In this document: positions 27,511 through 35,818 of the stretch, piece after piece
How positions within the stretch are numbered: the first letter of the stretch is position 1
Layout: each line of letters opens with the position of its first letter
Assembly (NCBI GenBank): GCA_029862045.1
Contig: JAOTYE010000004.1
Span: 163,763 to 227,762, forward strand
DNA: 64,000 bases
Reading direction: 5' to 3'
Origin: Gammaproteobacteria bacterium
GTDB taxonomy: Bacteria; Pseudomonadota; Gammaproteobacteria; Steroidobacterales; Woeseiaceae
Program-made: the position numbers and the translations under genes
Notes under the pieces: model-generated
What the model was told of the DNA's origin: nothing
The model's database searches: none
The model's input: the letters and a program-made list of their open reading frames with translations, nothing else

Positions 27511-29267
27511 CGTTTTATGTCTCCCTTTAGCAGGGAATCAAATTCAGCCGCCGTATCCTTCGCCGACTGGATCATCTGTTCCTCCGAATGATGGATCGCC
27601 TGTTGTTCTTTGAGCAAGCGCGTATCGCGGGCACGAAACGTCGCCGCTACCGACTCGACTTCTTCCTGCTCGAAACCGAGATTTGTCAACACTTGTTTCG
27701 ACATCGTCAGGCTCGAGCGGAACGTTTCGCGAAAGATGTGTTCTACGCCCAGATCCATCAGCGCATGCGCATGGCGCCTGTTACGTGCCCTGGCGATAAT
27801 TTTAAGATGTGGGAAATTACGGATGACTGTCTCGGCGGTGCGCACCGATGCGGTGACATCGTCGATCGCCAGTACAAATATCCTGGCATGTTCCGCACCT
27901 GCCGCTCGCAGGACATCGAGTCGTGATGCGTCACCGTAATGGACAATATTGCCGTAGCGGCGCACTACGTCGAGCTGGGACGAGTCGATTTCGAGTGCTG
28001 TAAACGTTGTGTTAAACACATTGAGCAAGCGAGCGACAACCTGACCAACACGCCCGAAACCAGCAACGATGACGTCGTTGTGCGGGTTATCGGGTTTGTC
28101 GTATTCGGGCTCTTCAGCAGCGTCCATTTTTTGTCCGAGAACCTCATTAAGCAGATATATAAACGGTGTCAGCAACATCGACACGGCGACAGCGAGAATC
28201 AACTCGTCAATCAGCTCGGCCGCGATGAGCCGTTCTCGCGCCGCGATGCCGAACAGCACAAATGCGAACTCGCCACCTTGCGACATGACGGCGGCCAGGC
28301 TCAGCGCACCGCGCGAGTCGCAAAGACCGAACAGACGCGCAAGCGGCATTAGCACCAACGCCTTTGCGATCATTAGCATCGCGACGATCAGCAGAATTCG
28401 TCCGGGTGACTCAAGCAACAAACCGATATTGACGGACATACCGACCGCGATGAAGAACAAGCCGAGCAACAGACCCTTAAACGGTGCGATATCGGCTTCG
28501 AGTTGATGGCGGTATTCGGAATCCGCAAGCAACATGCCGGCGATGAACGCACCTAACACCATCGACATGCCGGCCAGTTGCATCAGCAGTGCAGCGCCGA
28601 TAACCACGAGTAATGCGGTCGCCGTAAATATCTCGGGGATTTTCGAGCCCGCAGCGACCTGCAGGACGGGTCGCAGTAGAAATCGACCGCCGACGATAAG
28701 GCCTGCAATCGTCATGACCATAATGCCGGCCTGAGTGAGGTCAAACCCCGCGTCACTCGTCGCCCCGAGCATCGGTACGATGGCGATGAGTGGGATCGCC
28801 GCCAGATCCTGAAACAATAGAATTGAAAACGCGGCGCGACCGTGTGACGTGGTGAGTTGGTGCTTCTCAGCGAGCATCTGCAACACGAATGCGGTTGACG
28901 ACAGGGCCAGTATCAGCCCGACGATAACGGCTGCTGTCGTATCGAGGCCGGACAACCACGCCAGCGCGGCGATCACTATCGCGCTGGTTACGACCTGGGC
29001 AGAGCCAAGTCCAAAAACCATCTTGCGCAATACCCAGAGTCGTGACGGTTGTAGCTCGAGACCGACAATAAATAGCAGGAATACAACGCCCAACTCGGCG
29101 AAGTGCAGAATGTGCTCGGGATCGCGAATCAACGCGATGCCGAAGGGTCCAATGATGATTCCCGCGGCGAGATAGCCAAGGACTGATCCAAAGCCAAGCC
29201 GGCGACTGACCGATACCATGATGATCGCGGCCAGCAGATAAATAATCGATTCCTGCAACAGACTCAT
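27507..29267 (-). CDS. Monovalent cation:proton antiporter, KefB/KefC-like (CPA2)
   Basis: 586-residue inner-membrane protein. The N-terminal 380 residues form twelve or so helices of a CPA2 Na+/H+ exchanger fold; MSQGGEFAFVLFG and LSSTAFVLQML are family motifs, and LLFQDLAAIPLIAIVP carries the conserved QD. The C-terminus has a TrkA-N (RCK) domain beginning VIVAGFGRVGQVVARLL. Potassium export under electrophile or pH stress is the usual role of relatives. Start ATG 29267 is preceded by GGGGG. A KefF-like partner is not adjacent. Confidence 0.93.
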   Translation of the reverse strand: MSLLQESIIYLLAAIIMVSVSRRLGFGSVLGYLAAGIIIGPFGIALIRDPEHILHFAELGVVFLLFIVGLELQPSRLWVLRKMVFGLGSAQVVTSAIVIAALAWLSGLDTTAAVIVGLILALSSTAFVLQMLAEKHQLTTSHGRAAFSILLFQDLAAIPLIAIVPMLGATSDAGFDLTQAGIMVMTIAGLIVGGRFLLRPVLQVAAGSKIPEIFTATALLVVIGAALLMQLAGMSMVLGAFIAGMLLADSEYRHQLEADIAPFKGLLLGLFFIAVGMSVNIGLLLESPGRILLIVAMLMIAKALVLMPLARLFGLCDSRGALSLAAVMSQGGEFAFVLFGIAARERLIAAELIDELILAVAVSMLLTPFIYLLNEVLGQKMDAAEEPEYDKPDNPHNDVIVAGFGRVGQVVARLLNVFNTTFTALEIDSSQLDVVRRYGNIVHYGDASRLDVLRAAGAEHARIFVLAIDDVTASVRTAETVIRNFPHLKIIARARNRRHAHALMDLGVEHIFRETFRSSLTMSKQVLTNLGFEQEEVESVAATFRARDTRLLKEQQAIHHSEEQMIQSAKDTAAEFDSLLKGDIKR

Positions 29268-29416
29268 GGGAACCCCCGTCACCACGTGCTCTTTCTGGAT
29301 CACGAGTCTAGACGCAATAGCTCAATCCTTCGACCTGCCGAGGGTTTTTCGATTAAACTAGCTCGTCCACGAGGTGGCTGTTTATCGCCGTTCGCACTAC
29401 ATTGCAGGATCGTCCT

Positions 29417-30334
29417 ATGCTCAAGAATATCTACCTGAGGCGCGGTTTGACTTCGGGGCTCCTAGGCCTGGCGCTTCTTGTCGCGGCTTGCGAATTCGGT
29501 GGTTCGGGTTCGTCCGAGCCAGATAAAGAAGCCGGGCGTGCCAATGTCGACGCAATGTCACGAGAACATGCCGGCGACACGCCCGATCCGAGTGAGGGTG
29601 CGCAAGTAGCGCCGCAACGCGCGATCGTATCCGAACGACTCCCCTATGCCGAAGTGAATGATGAGCTCGTCTATGGGCACTTTGTGTTTCCGTCCGACAT
29701 GATTGAGCCGCTGCCTGCGATCATCGTGATTCACGAGTGGTGGGGCCTGAACGACAATGTTCGTGCGATGGCGGATCGGCTTGCCGGCGAAGGCTACATC
29801 GTGTTGGCGATCGACCTCTTTGGCGGGTCTGTCGCGGCGAACGCCGCGGAAGCCAGACAACAAATGCTGGCAGTCGTGGAGAATCCTGAACCGGCCGCGG
29901 AGAACATTCGCAAAGCCTACGACTTTGTCAAAACGACAGCAGGTGCGCCGCGAATAGGATCTCTCGGCTGGTGCTTCGGTGGCGGCTGGTCATTAAACAC
30001 GGCGATGCTGTTTCCTGACGAACTCGATGCAACCGTCATCTACTACGGCCAGGTAACTGACGACGAGGACAGGCTTCGCGATATCAATGCACCCATACTT
30101 GGTCTGTTCGGCGCCGAGGACAGGGGCATCACCGTTGAATCTGTCCGGAACTTCGAAGCGGCGCTGGAGCGGCTACGCAAGAACTACGAGATTCACGTCT
30201 ATCCAGGCGCAGATCATGCGTTTGCGAATCCGAGCGGCAACGCATACAACGCGGAAGTGGCCGAAGACGCCTGGATGCGGACGCTAGAATTCCTCGACCG
30301 TCACCTCAGTATCGAGGTCGGCGAGGATTCCTGA
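29417..30334 (+). CDS. Dienelactone hydrolase family lipoprotein
   Basis: 305-residue lipoprotein hydrolase. The signal peptide ends in a lipobox (LLVAACEFGG, Cys near residue 25), followed by a low-complexity linker and an alpha/beta hydrolase domain. HEWWGLNDNVRAMADRLAGEG, the nucleophile GWCFGGGW, the acid region GLFGAEDRGI and the histidine GADHAFANPSG match dienelactone hydrolases. Start ATG 29417 with AGGA upstream, preferred to TTG 29402. It overlaps the end of the next gene (minus) by 34 bp. It is a paralogue of the Tat-type protein at 13083-13973. Confidence 0.9.
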   Translation: MLKNIYLRRGLTSGLLGLALLVAACEFGGSGSSEPDKEAGRANVDAMSREHAGDTPDPSEGAQVAPQRAIVSERLPYAEVNDELVYGHFVFPSDMIEPLPAIIVIHEWWGLNDNVRAMADRLAGEGYIVLAIDLFGGSVAANAAEARQQMLAVVENPEPAAENIRKAYDFVKTTAGAPRIGSLGWCFGGGWSLNTAMLFPDELDATVIYYGQVTDDEDRLRDINAPILGLFGAEDRGITVESVRNFEAALERLRKNYEIHVYPGADHAFANPSGNAYNAEVAEDAWMRTLEFLDRHLSIEVGEDS

Positions 30335-30855
30335 TCTGTTGGCGGGTTGGAGTCGTCGTCCGCGTTCTGGCAGTGCAATTTCACGTCCAACGGCTGAGAT
30401 ACGTAAATAATTGAGCGCTTCTCTTCGCTGATGCAGCGCAAAGACAGCTGCGCTGTAAAAGCGTCCTGAACGAGTAAAGTTCGAGTCACAATATCGTCGC
30501 TTTTGCCTGCGCGGCAGAACGCTTCGGCGGCGAGCGGACCGATCTGGCGGCGAGGTATCGTAAGGCTGACCTCGACGATCGATCGTCCGTCGATAGCAAC
30601 GGCGCCATACGTTTTCTGTGTGTCTGCGATACCGATGGAAATTGATTCAGCCTGCATGTCCGTCGCACACTGTGGCTCGATCGTTAACGCGAATTCGAGT
30701 GCTGGCAGTGAGATCAGCCGGCGATCATCGGATAAGGGCTTGATCTCGACGATGGCCGGATGAGCTGCGACGATTACCCGGCCGATCGAATCGGGTTTTG
30801 CGGTGCCTGCAGCGCCGGCTGCCGCGACAACGAGCAAAATATACAGGCCACGCAT
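30301..30855 (-). CDS. Uncharacterised secreted protein
   Basis: 184-residue protein with a likely signal peptide (MRGLYILLVVAAAGAAGTAK) and a mature region rich in beta-type sequence. Four cysteines (in EPQCATD, AFCRAG, LRCISE and LHCQNA) could form two disulfides in the periplasm. No family recognised. It overlaps the hydrolase gene by 34 bp at the 3' ends (convergent). Coding quality is decent because the hydrophobic leader and spaced cysteines make sense only in this frame. Confidence 0.65.
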   Translation of the reverse strand: MRGLYILLVVAAAGAAGTAKPDSIGRVIVAAHPAIVEIKPLSDDRRLISLPALEFALTIEPQCATDMQAESISIGIADTQKTYGAVAIDGRSIVEVSLTIPRRQIGPLAAEAFCRAGKSDDIVTRTLLVQDAFTAQLSLRCISEEKRSIIYVSQPLDVKLHCQNADDDSNPPTDQESSPTSILR

Positions 30856-30923
30856 GCAACAAAGACTACGACAAGGTTGTCACAAAGCATAATATTTGCG
30901 TGACGCCACCAGGGGAGTAAGAC

Positions 30924-31193
30924 GTGATTGAGAGGACAATACATCTGACGTACAAGGCCGCACGTCGAATTGTGATTGCAGTGTTGGGCAGTACCGTGTT
31001 GGCGATCGGTGTCGTCATGATCATCGCACCCGGTCCTGCATTGATCGTTATTCCGATCGGACTCGCGATTCTCGGTATTGAATTCGCCTGGGCTCGCCTG
31101 TGGTTAGGACACCTGCGCAGGACGATCAGCAAGCACATCGGCAACGGGCGCGCGCGACGAGCCGACGAACATCGCGACCGTGTGTCCCGCTAG
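30924..31193 (+). CDS. PGPGW-type small membrane protein
   Basis: 89-residue protein with two transmembrane helices joined by APGPALIVIPIGLAILGIEFAWARLWL, the recognisable core of the putative transmembrane PGPGW family. The basic C-terminal tail (NGRARRADEHRDR) is cytoplasmic. It starts at GTG 30924 with GGGGAG upstream, and no ATG precedes it. Function not known in the family. It stands alone, followed by a hairpin-rich non-coding stretch. Confidence 0.82.
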   Translation: MIERTIHLTYKAARRIVIAVLGSTVLAIGVVMIIAPGPALIVIPIGLAILGIEFAWARLWLGHLRRTISKHIGNGRARRADEHRDRVSR

Positions 31194-31501
31194 TCAGGCA
31201 GAAAAAGAAAGGCGCCGGAGAGCTGAAATCGATTGACGATACAGCGGGCCGATCCGACACGGAACGGTCTCCGGCACCCAAGGCATAACGGCAGGGGGGT
31301 GCCGCCGGGCCATCCAGGCCCGTCCTTGCCGGCAATCCTGCCGGCGATTTCCGGGGCGAGGTAATCAGTCATTCGGGGGAGAGATTCCTGATTCCCTGCG
31401 CCGCCGGAGGGGGTTCGTCGCAACCTGCCGGTGGCTGGCTACGACAAGCATCGATTTATGGTCGATGCCGAATTATTCAAGGTCGAGCTGCTTACACCCG
31501 C
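31194..31501. other. Gene-free stretch with strong hairpins
   Basis: About 300 bp in which none of the ORFs looks coding. It holds at least three perfect short hairpins: GGGCC/GGCCC (31307-31321), GCCGGCA/TGCCGGC (31328-31345) and GCATCGA/TCGATGC (31448-31468). The last sits just downstream of the small-protein gene at 31502-31600 and could be its terminator, but lacks a T-run. A structured RNA is possible; I cannot match it to a known class. Confidence 0.4.
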
Positions 31502-31600
31502 TTAGAAAGCGAGCGCCATGTTCAGTGCGGAGGTCACACCGAAAAGCACGATCAGTGCGCCAAGCAGTACCAGTCCATTCTCAAAAAGCTTCGTGTTCAT
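31502..31600 (-). CDS. 32-residue single-helix membrane peptide behind a sigma-54 promoter
   Basis: Short protein of 32 residues. It begins MNTKLFENG, then one long hydrophobic helix (LVLLGALIVLFGVTSALNM) and ends ALAF. AAGGA lies six bases upstream of the ATG at 31600 (a further in-frame ATG at 31606 has no spacing for it), so translation is likely. A single helix with almost no tail suggests a membrane-embedded regulator, stress peptide or small subunit. It is transcribed divergently from the sigma-54 activator gene at 31796 and preceded by a -24/-12 promoter. I do not recognise a family. Confidence reflects its size. Confidence 0.65.
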   Translation of the reverse strand: MNTKLFENGLVLLGALIVLFGVTSALNMALAF

Positions 31601-31665
31601 CGTCATTCCTTTGGTGTTGCGTTCAGCATTTGCTGCGCGATAAAGTTTTACGTGTTACTTCCCGT

Positions 31666-31684
31666 ATTGCACAAGCCGTGCCAA
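31666..31684 (-). promoter_or_regulatory. Sigma-54 (-24/-12) promoter for the 32-residue peptide
   Basis: Read leftwards the sequence is TTGGCACG-GCTT-GTGCA, against the consensus TTGGCACG-N4-TTGCA. The GG (31682-31681) and GC (31670-31669) dinucleotides are separated by exactly ten bases, the invariant sigma-54 spacing. The one mismatch is the first T of the -12 element. The predicted transcript would start near 31657, about 57 bases before the peptide start codon. Confidence 0.75.
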
Positions 31685-31730
31685 CTTCGAAAAGCCTTTA
31701 AGAACAATGAGTTGAGTTAAAATCAGGTGT

Positions 31731-31783
31731 TACGGAATCTCGTAAATCACGAAAAACCGTGACAATTTTTACGAAATTTCGTA
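31731..31783. promoter_or_regulatory. Palindromic operator cluster upstream of the sigma-54 activator
   Basis: Two 14-bp sites match at 12 of 14 positions: TACGGAATCTCGTA (31731-31744) and the perfect palindrome TACGAAATTTCGTA (31770-31783), centres 39 bp apart. A third inverted repeat, TCACG-N6-CGTGA, spans 31747-31762 between them. They lie about 75-125 bp upstream of the predicted sigma-54 transcription start of the peptide gene, a usual place for enhancer sites, and the right-hand palindrome also sits in the activator promoter. Confidence 0.6.
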
Positions 31784-31787
31784 TAAA
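31759..31787 (+). promoter_or_regulatory. Sigma-70 promoter of the sigma-54 activator gene
   Basis: GTGACA (31759-31764), a 17-bp spacer and TATAAA (31782-31787) give a near-consensus promoter. The perfect palindrome 31770-31783 fills most of the spacer and touches the -10, which would allow self-repression. The predicted start near 31794 leaves essentially no leader before the ATG at 31796, and no ribosome site is seen, so the mRNA may be leaderless. Confidence 0.6.
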
Positions 31788-31795
31788 CTCGCCCG

Positions 31796-33601
31796 ATGTC
31801 TCAACGCGACGACTACCAATGGCTGTTTCGCAGGTCACCGGCGATGGTGACTTCGATTGGCGAAGACGGCACCTATCTCGATGTAAGCGATGCGTTTCTC
31901 GAGCGCTTGGGCTATGCGCGAGACGCAATGGTCGGCCGCCGTCCAGGCGAATTCGTCACGCCGGAATCGGCGCGGCGAATCGAAAAGGAATTCCTGCCCG
32001 CCCTGAGGCGCACCGGAAAACTGGAGAACAAACCCATCGGCTTTGTAGCCAGGTCGGGTGAACTGGTCGATTGCATGACCAATTCTTTGGTGGAGTACGA
32101 GCCGGATGGCGCCTTTGTGCGGACCGTCGCGATGTACACCGAGATCGGGGATGCGGCGCGGGCCAACTTCAAGTACCGGGAGGTTTATCGGTCGACGCCG
32201 GCCATGCTGCACACGGTCGACGGTGACGGCAATATCGTGACCGTCACAGACCATTGGTTGCAAAAGCTTGGCTACCGGCGTGAAGAGGTTATCGGCTGTC
32301 AAACCACCGATTTTTTTACAGAGTCGGACCGCAAGCGGTATGTCGACGGACGACTGCAGGAATTGATTTCTCAAGGTGATTTCAATAACGAAGAGCGCCA
32401 GGTCATTACGAAAGATGGCCGCGTTCTGGACTTGATCGTGTCGGCGATTTCACATCGTGATGCTGCTGGCAAGGTAGATCGCATGCTCATTGCGTCGAAA
32501 GACGTCACCCAACGGAACCGTGCGGAACGCGATCTTCGCGTAACGCTTGCGGAAAACGCGCGATTGCGTGAAGAGCTCGAGCTCGAGCGCGACTACCTTC
32601 GTGAGGAAGTCAATGTTGCGATGAACTTCGGCCGCATCGTCGGCACGAGTCAGGCGCTCAAACAGATGCTAAAACGCGTCGAGGCGGTCGCTGAAACACC
32701 GGCCAGCGTATTGCTGCAGGGAGAATCGGGTGTTGGCAAGGAGCTGGTCGCGCACGCAATTCATGCTCAAAGTTCTCGCGCCAACGGCCCACTTGTCAAA
32801 GTCAATTGTGCCTCTATCCCAAAGGAACTGTTCGAAAGTGAGTTCTTTGGCCACGTCAAGGGAGCGTTTACTGGTGCGCACCGGGACCGGGTCGGGCGAT
32901 TTCAGCTTGCCGACGGCGGCACAATCTTCCTCGACGAAGTCGGCGAAATTCCATTGGAGTTGCAGGGCAAGTTGTTACGCGTGCTGCAGGAAAGCGAGTT
33001 CGAACGGGTAGGTGACGATGTCACGAGATCGGTCGATGCTCGAGTCATCGCAGCAACCAACAGAAACCTGGAGAAACTCATCGTCGACGGTGAATTCCGC
33101 GAAGACCTTTTCTACCGTTTGAGCGTCTTTCCGGTCGACGTACCACCGTTGCGTGAGCGGGGTGAGGATATTATTCAACTGGCACAACACTTTCTCGAGA
33201 GCGTCTGCAATGATTTCGGGCGCTCGGCAATGACGCTGACGCGGGCGCAAGCGAACAATCTTCGTGAATACAAATGGCCGGGAAACATTCGCGAACTCAA
33301 GAACGTTATCGAACGGGCCGTAATCCTGTCTCCGGGAAATGTGTTGCGACTTGATCTGTCGATGCCCAATATTGCAACCGTGCAGAATGTTGAAGTGGCG
33401 CGAGGGCCGGAACCCGGTGAACGCATCTTGACGGAGAAAGAAATGCGTGAGTATCAAAAAAAGAATCTCGTGGCCGCTCTTGAACAAACGAACTGGCGCG
33501 TTTCGGGCCCGAATGGCGCAGCAGAACTTCTCGGGATCAAGCCGACGACACTTGCCGATCGCGTGCGCTCGTTCGGTATCGAAAAACCCGCGGCTCGATG
33601 A
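31796..33601 (+). CDS. PAS-PAS sigma-54-dependent transcriptional activator
   Basis: 601-residue enhancer-binding protein. Two PAS sensor domains cover about residues 5-120 and 125-245 (FRRSPAMVTSIGEDGTYLDVS and YRSTPAMLHTVDGDGNIVTV mark their starts). A short coiled coil (LAENARLREELELERDYL) leads to the AAA+ domain with Walker A GESGVGKE near residue 309, the sigma-54 contact loop GAFTGA near 356-361 and Walker B GGTIFLDEVGE. A Fis-type helix-turn-helix (NGAAELLGIKPTTLADRVR) ends it. No receiver domain is present, so the PAS units are the likely sensors, ligand unknown. Divergent from the 32-residue peptide; its TGA overlaps the dacB ATG. Confidence 0.93.
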   Translation: MSQRDDYQWLFRRSPAMVTSIGEDGTYLDVSDAFLERLGYARDAMVGRRPGEFVTPESARRIEKEFLPALRRTGKLENKPIGFVARSGELVDCMTNSLVEYEPDGAFVRTVAMYTEIGDAARANFKYREVYRSTPAMLHTVDGDGNIVTVTDHWLQKLGYRREEVIGCQTTDFFTESDRKRYVDGRLQELISQGDFNNEERQVITKDGRVLDLIVSAISHRDAAGKVDRMLIASKDVTQRNRAERDLRVTLAENARLREELELERDYLREEVNVAMNFGRIVGTSQALKQMLKRVEAVAETPASVLLQGESGVGKELVAHAIHAQSSRANGPLVKVNCASIPKELFESEFFGHVKGAFTGAHRDRVGRFQLADGGTIFLDEVGEIPLELQGKLLRVLQESEFERVGDDVTRSVDARVIAATNRNLEKLIVDGEFREDLFYRLSVFPVDVPPLRERGEDIIQLAQHFLESVCNDFGRSAMTLTRAQANNLREYKWPGNIRELKNVIERAVILSPGNVLRLDLSMPNIATVQNVEVARGPEPGERILTEKEMREYQKKNLVAALEQTNWRVSGPNGAAELLGIKPTTLADRVRSFGIEKPAAR

Positions 33602-35034
33602 ACAGCCCAATCGTCATGCAGCGACTATTGCTAATACTGGCATTAGCCGTAATCGCGTCGCCGCATGCGGCAGCGTCTGAAGATGACCTGCCGCTGCCGG
33701 TACAAAGCGCGTTGAATCATCGCCAGATTCCACACGACACCCTGAGTATCTATGTCGAAGATCTTGAAAACGGCGAGGTCATAGTGCGCTGGCAGGACGG
33801 TGTCCCGCGTAATCCGGGCTCGACGATCAAGTTGCTGACGACACTGGTCGCGCTTGACGTTCTCGGACCGGCCTATACATGGCAGACGGATGTTTTTGCG
33901 CTCGGACCTGTCGATGATGGCCGGCTTGATGGTGACCTGCTGATTAAGGGTTACGGTGATCCGTTTCTCGTTACGGAGCGTGTCTGGCAGCTGCTGCGTC
34001 GAATTCGTCAGGCGGGCATACGCGAAATAGGCGGCGACCTGCTGCTGGACGACAGCTACTTCGCCGTTGCCGAGCATGATCCGGCCGCCTTCGACCGGCG
34101 GCCGCTGCGCGCTTATAACATCGCTCCCAATGCGCTGCTGACGAATTTCAAGGTCGTCCGTTACTGGTTCGAGCCAAACTACGACGCGGGCAATGTACGG
34201 GTCTGGCTGGACCCGCCATTACCCAATCTAAACGTTGACAATCGCCTCACGCTCGTACCGGGAAGCTGTCGCGGCTATCAGCGAGGCATCGCGATCTCGG
34301 CTAACGATACGAACGACACTGTGACATTCAGTGGCAAGTTCCCGAGTGGTTGCAAGCGTTACGCGATGGACCGCTCGGCCCTTGGGCACAACGAGTTTAC
34401 CTACGGATTGTTCACGTCCCTGTGGCGGGAGTCCGGCGGCGTATTCGAGGGCGGCTGGAAAACCGCGCTGGCGCCGGAAGACGTCGAGCCCGTCATCGAG
34501 TTCAGGTCAATGCCACTTGCCGATGTTATTGCGCGCGTCAACAAGCACAGCAATAATGTCATGGCGCGACAACTCTTATACACCGTATCAGCAGAAACGC
34601 TCGGCGTGCCCGGCACCGAAGCCGGTGGTCGCAAGGTGGTCGCTGCCTGGTTGCAGCGCAACGGGCTCGAATTTTCGGAGTTAGCATTCGACAATGGTGC
34701 AGGCCTGTCGCGCGCGGCACGCATGACCGCGGAGGATTTTGGCAGCATGCTGCGATTCGCTTGGCAACAGCCGTACATGCCGGAGTACGTCGCATCGATG
34801 TCACTGCCAGGCCTCGACGGCACGTTGACCTATCGGCTCGATGATGGCCCCCTGGTCGGCAACGCCCATTTGAAGACCGGATCGCTGGATCACGTGTCGG
34901 CGATTGCCGGCTACCTGCAAACCGCATCAGGCAGGCGCTTAGCCGTCGTCGTGCTGCAAAACCACACCGATATCCATCGCGGCCCGGGCGAGGAAATTCA
35001 GGAGGCGCTACTGCGGTGGCTCTATGAGCAGTAG
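33598..35034 (+). CDS. dacB: D-alanyl-D-alanine carboxypeptidase/endopeptidase (PBP4 type)
   Basis: 478-residue periplasmic class C penicillin-binding protein acting on peptidoglycan cross-links and stem peptides. A signal peptide (MQRLLLILALAVIASPHAAA) follows the first ATG by six residues. The active-site tetrad STIK is at residues 75-78, SNN near 318, and KTG at 426-428, the three motifs in the right order. Normal family length. It overlaps the sigma-54 regulator gene by ATGA, so the two are co-transcribed at least in part, hinting that the regulator is tied to cell-envelope stress. That link is inference. Confidence 0.94.
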   Translation: MNSPIVMQRLLLILALAVIASPHAAASEDDLPLPVQSALNHRQIPHDTLSIYVEDLENGEVIVRWQDGVPRNPGSTIKLLTTLVALDVLGPAYTWQTDVFALGPVDDGRLDGDLLIKGYGDPFLVTERVWQLLRRIRQAGIREIGGDLLLDDSYFAVAEHDPAAFDRRPLRAYNIAPNALLTNFKVVRYWFEPNYDAGNVRVWLDPPLPNLNVDNRLTLVPGSCRGYQRGIAISANDTNDTVTFSGKFPSGCKRYAMDRSALGHNEFTYGLFTSLWRESGGVFEGGWKTALAPEDVEPVIEFRSMPLADVIARVNKHSNNVMARQLLYTVSAETLGVPGTEAGGRKVVAAWLQRNGLEFSELAFDNGAGLSRAARMTAEDFGSMLRFAWQQPYMPEYVASMSLPGLDGTLTYRLDDGPLVGNAHLKTGSLDHVSAIAGYLQTASGRRLAVVVLQNHTDIHRGPGEEIQEALLRWLYEQ

Positions 35035-35102
35035 CTCGTGCAACAGGCCAGCATGTGGACGGCTGTAGTAGACTCGCGTTGATTGACTTGGGAGATTTCG
35101 GA

Positions 35103-35690
35103 ATGCGACTAGTTTTTGGGGTTTTGGCGCTCGTGCCGCTAGTGGTGGCGGCAGAGACAGCCTATGTCACGGACACATTGCAGCTTGGCATGCATCAGGC
35201 TCAGGATACCAGTGACCGTCCGTTTCGCAGTCTCGACAGCGGTCAGCAAATGGAAGTGCTGTCGCGTACTCGCTACTACGCGCACGTGCGGCTTCCCGAC
35301 GGCACGCAGGGATACGTCAAGGCTGGATTCCTTGTCGATTCCAAACCAGCCAAGCTGATCGTTGCCGAGACTCAGGCCGAGGTGGATCGGCTTGCCCGGG
35401 AGCTGGCGGAAGCGCGCGAGGCATTTGCAGCTCCCGCCGCAACAATTGACACCCTGAAACAACAAGCGGCTGACCTGCAGGCGCGGCTCGATGACAGTGA
35501 AGCGTCGGCGACCGAGCTTGGCGAAGAAAACGCCAGCCTGCGAAACCGCCAGTCGCTGTATAAGAACAGCATGCCGCTGCAATGGGTCGTCGGTGCGGTC
35601 GGCGCGTGTCTGGTCGGTGGTTTTTTGCTGGGTTTGTGGTGGGTTGATCAGCGCAGCCGCAAACGCCATGGCGGTATTCGCATCTACTAG
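35103..35690 (+). CDS. SH3-domain membrane protein (YgiM/TIGR04211 family)
   Basis: 195-residue protein. An N-terminal signal peptide (MRLVFGVLALVPLVVA) is followed by a bacterial SH3-like domain (YVTDTLQLGMHQAQ, then RTRYYAHVRLPDGTQGYVKAGFLV), a coiled coil of about 65 residues (ETQAEVDRLARELAEAREAF onwards) and one C-terminal transmembrane helix (WVVGAVGACLVGGFLLGLWW) with a basic tail. Same layout as E. coli YgiM. Start ATG 35103 with GGGAG eight bases upstream. It likely binds cell-wall peptides. It stands 68 bp after dacB and could be in the same operon. Confidence 0.9.
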   Translation: MRLVFGVLALVPLVVAAETAYVTDTLQLGMHQAQDTSDRPFRSLDSGQQMEVLSRTRYYAHVRLPDGTQGYVKAGFLVDSKPAKLIVAETQAEVDRLARELAEAREAFAAPAATIDTLKQQAADLQARLDDSEASATELGEENASLRNRQSLYKNSMPLQWVVGAVGACLVGGFLLGLWWVDQRSRKRHGGIRIY

Positions 35691-35818
35691 CATATTCCGG
35701 GCAGTCATAAGCCGCTAAAAACAAAGTCGTGCAAGTCCGCATGACGGCTCCTTGGACTCAAGCGAGAATGCGGAATGCACGAAATGGATTCTGGTAAGAC
35801 GGCGTAGGGGGGTGCAGC

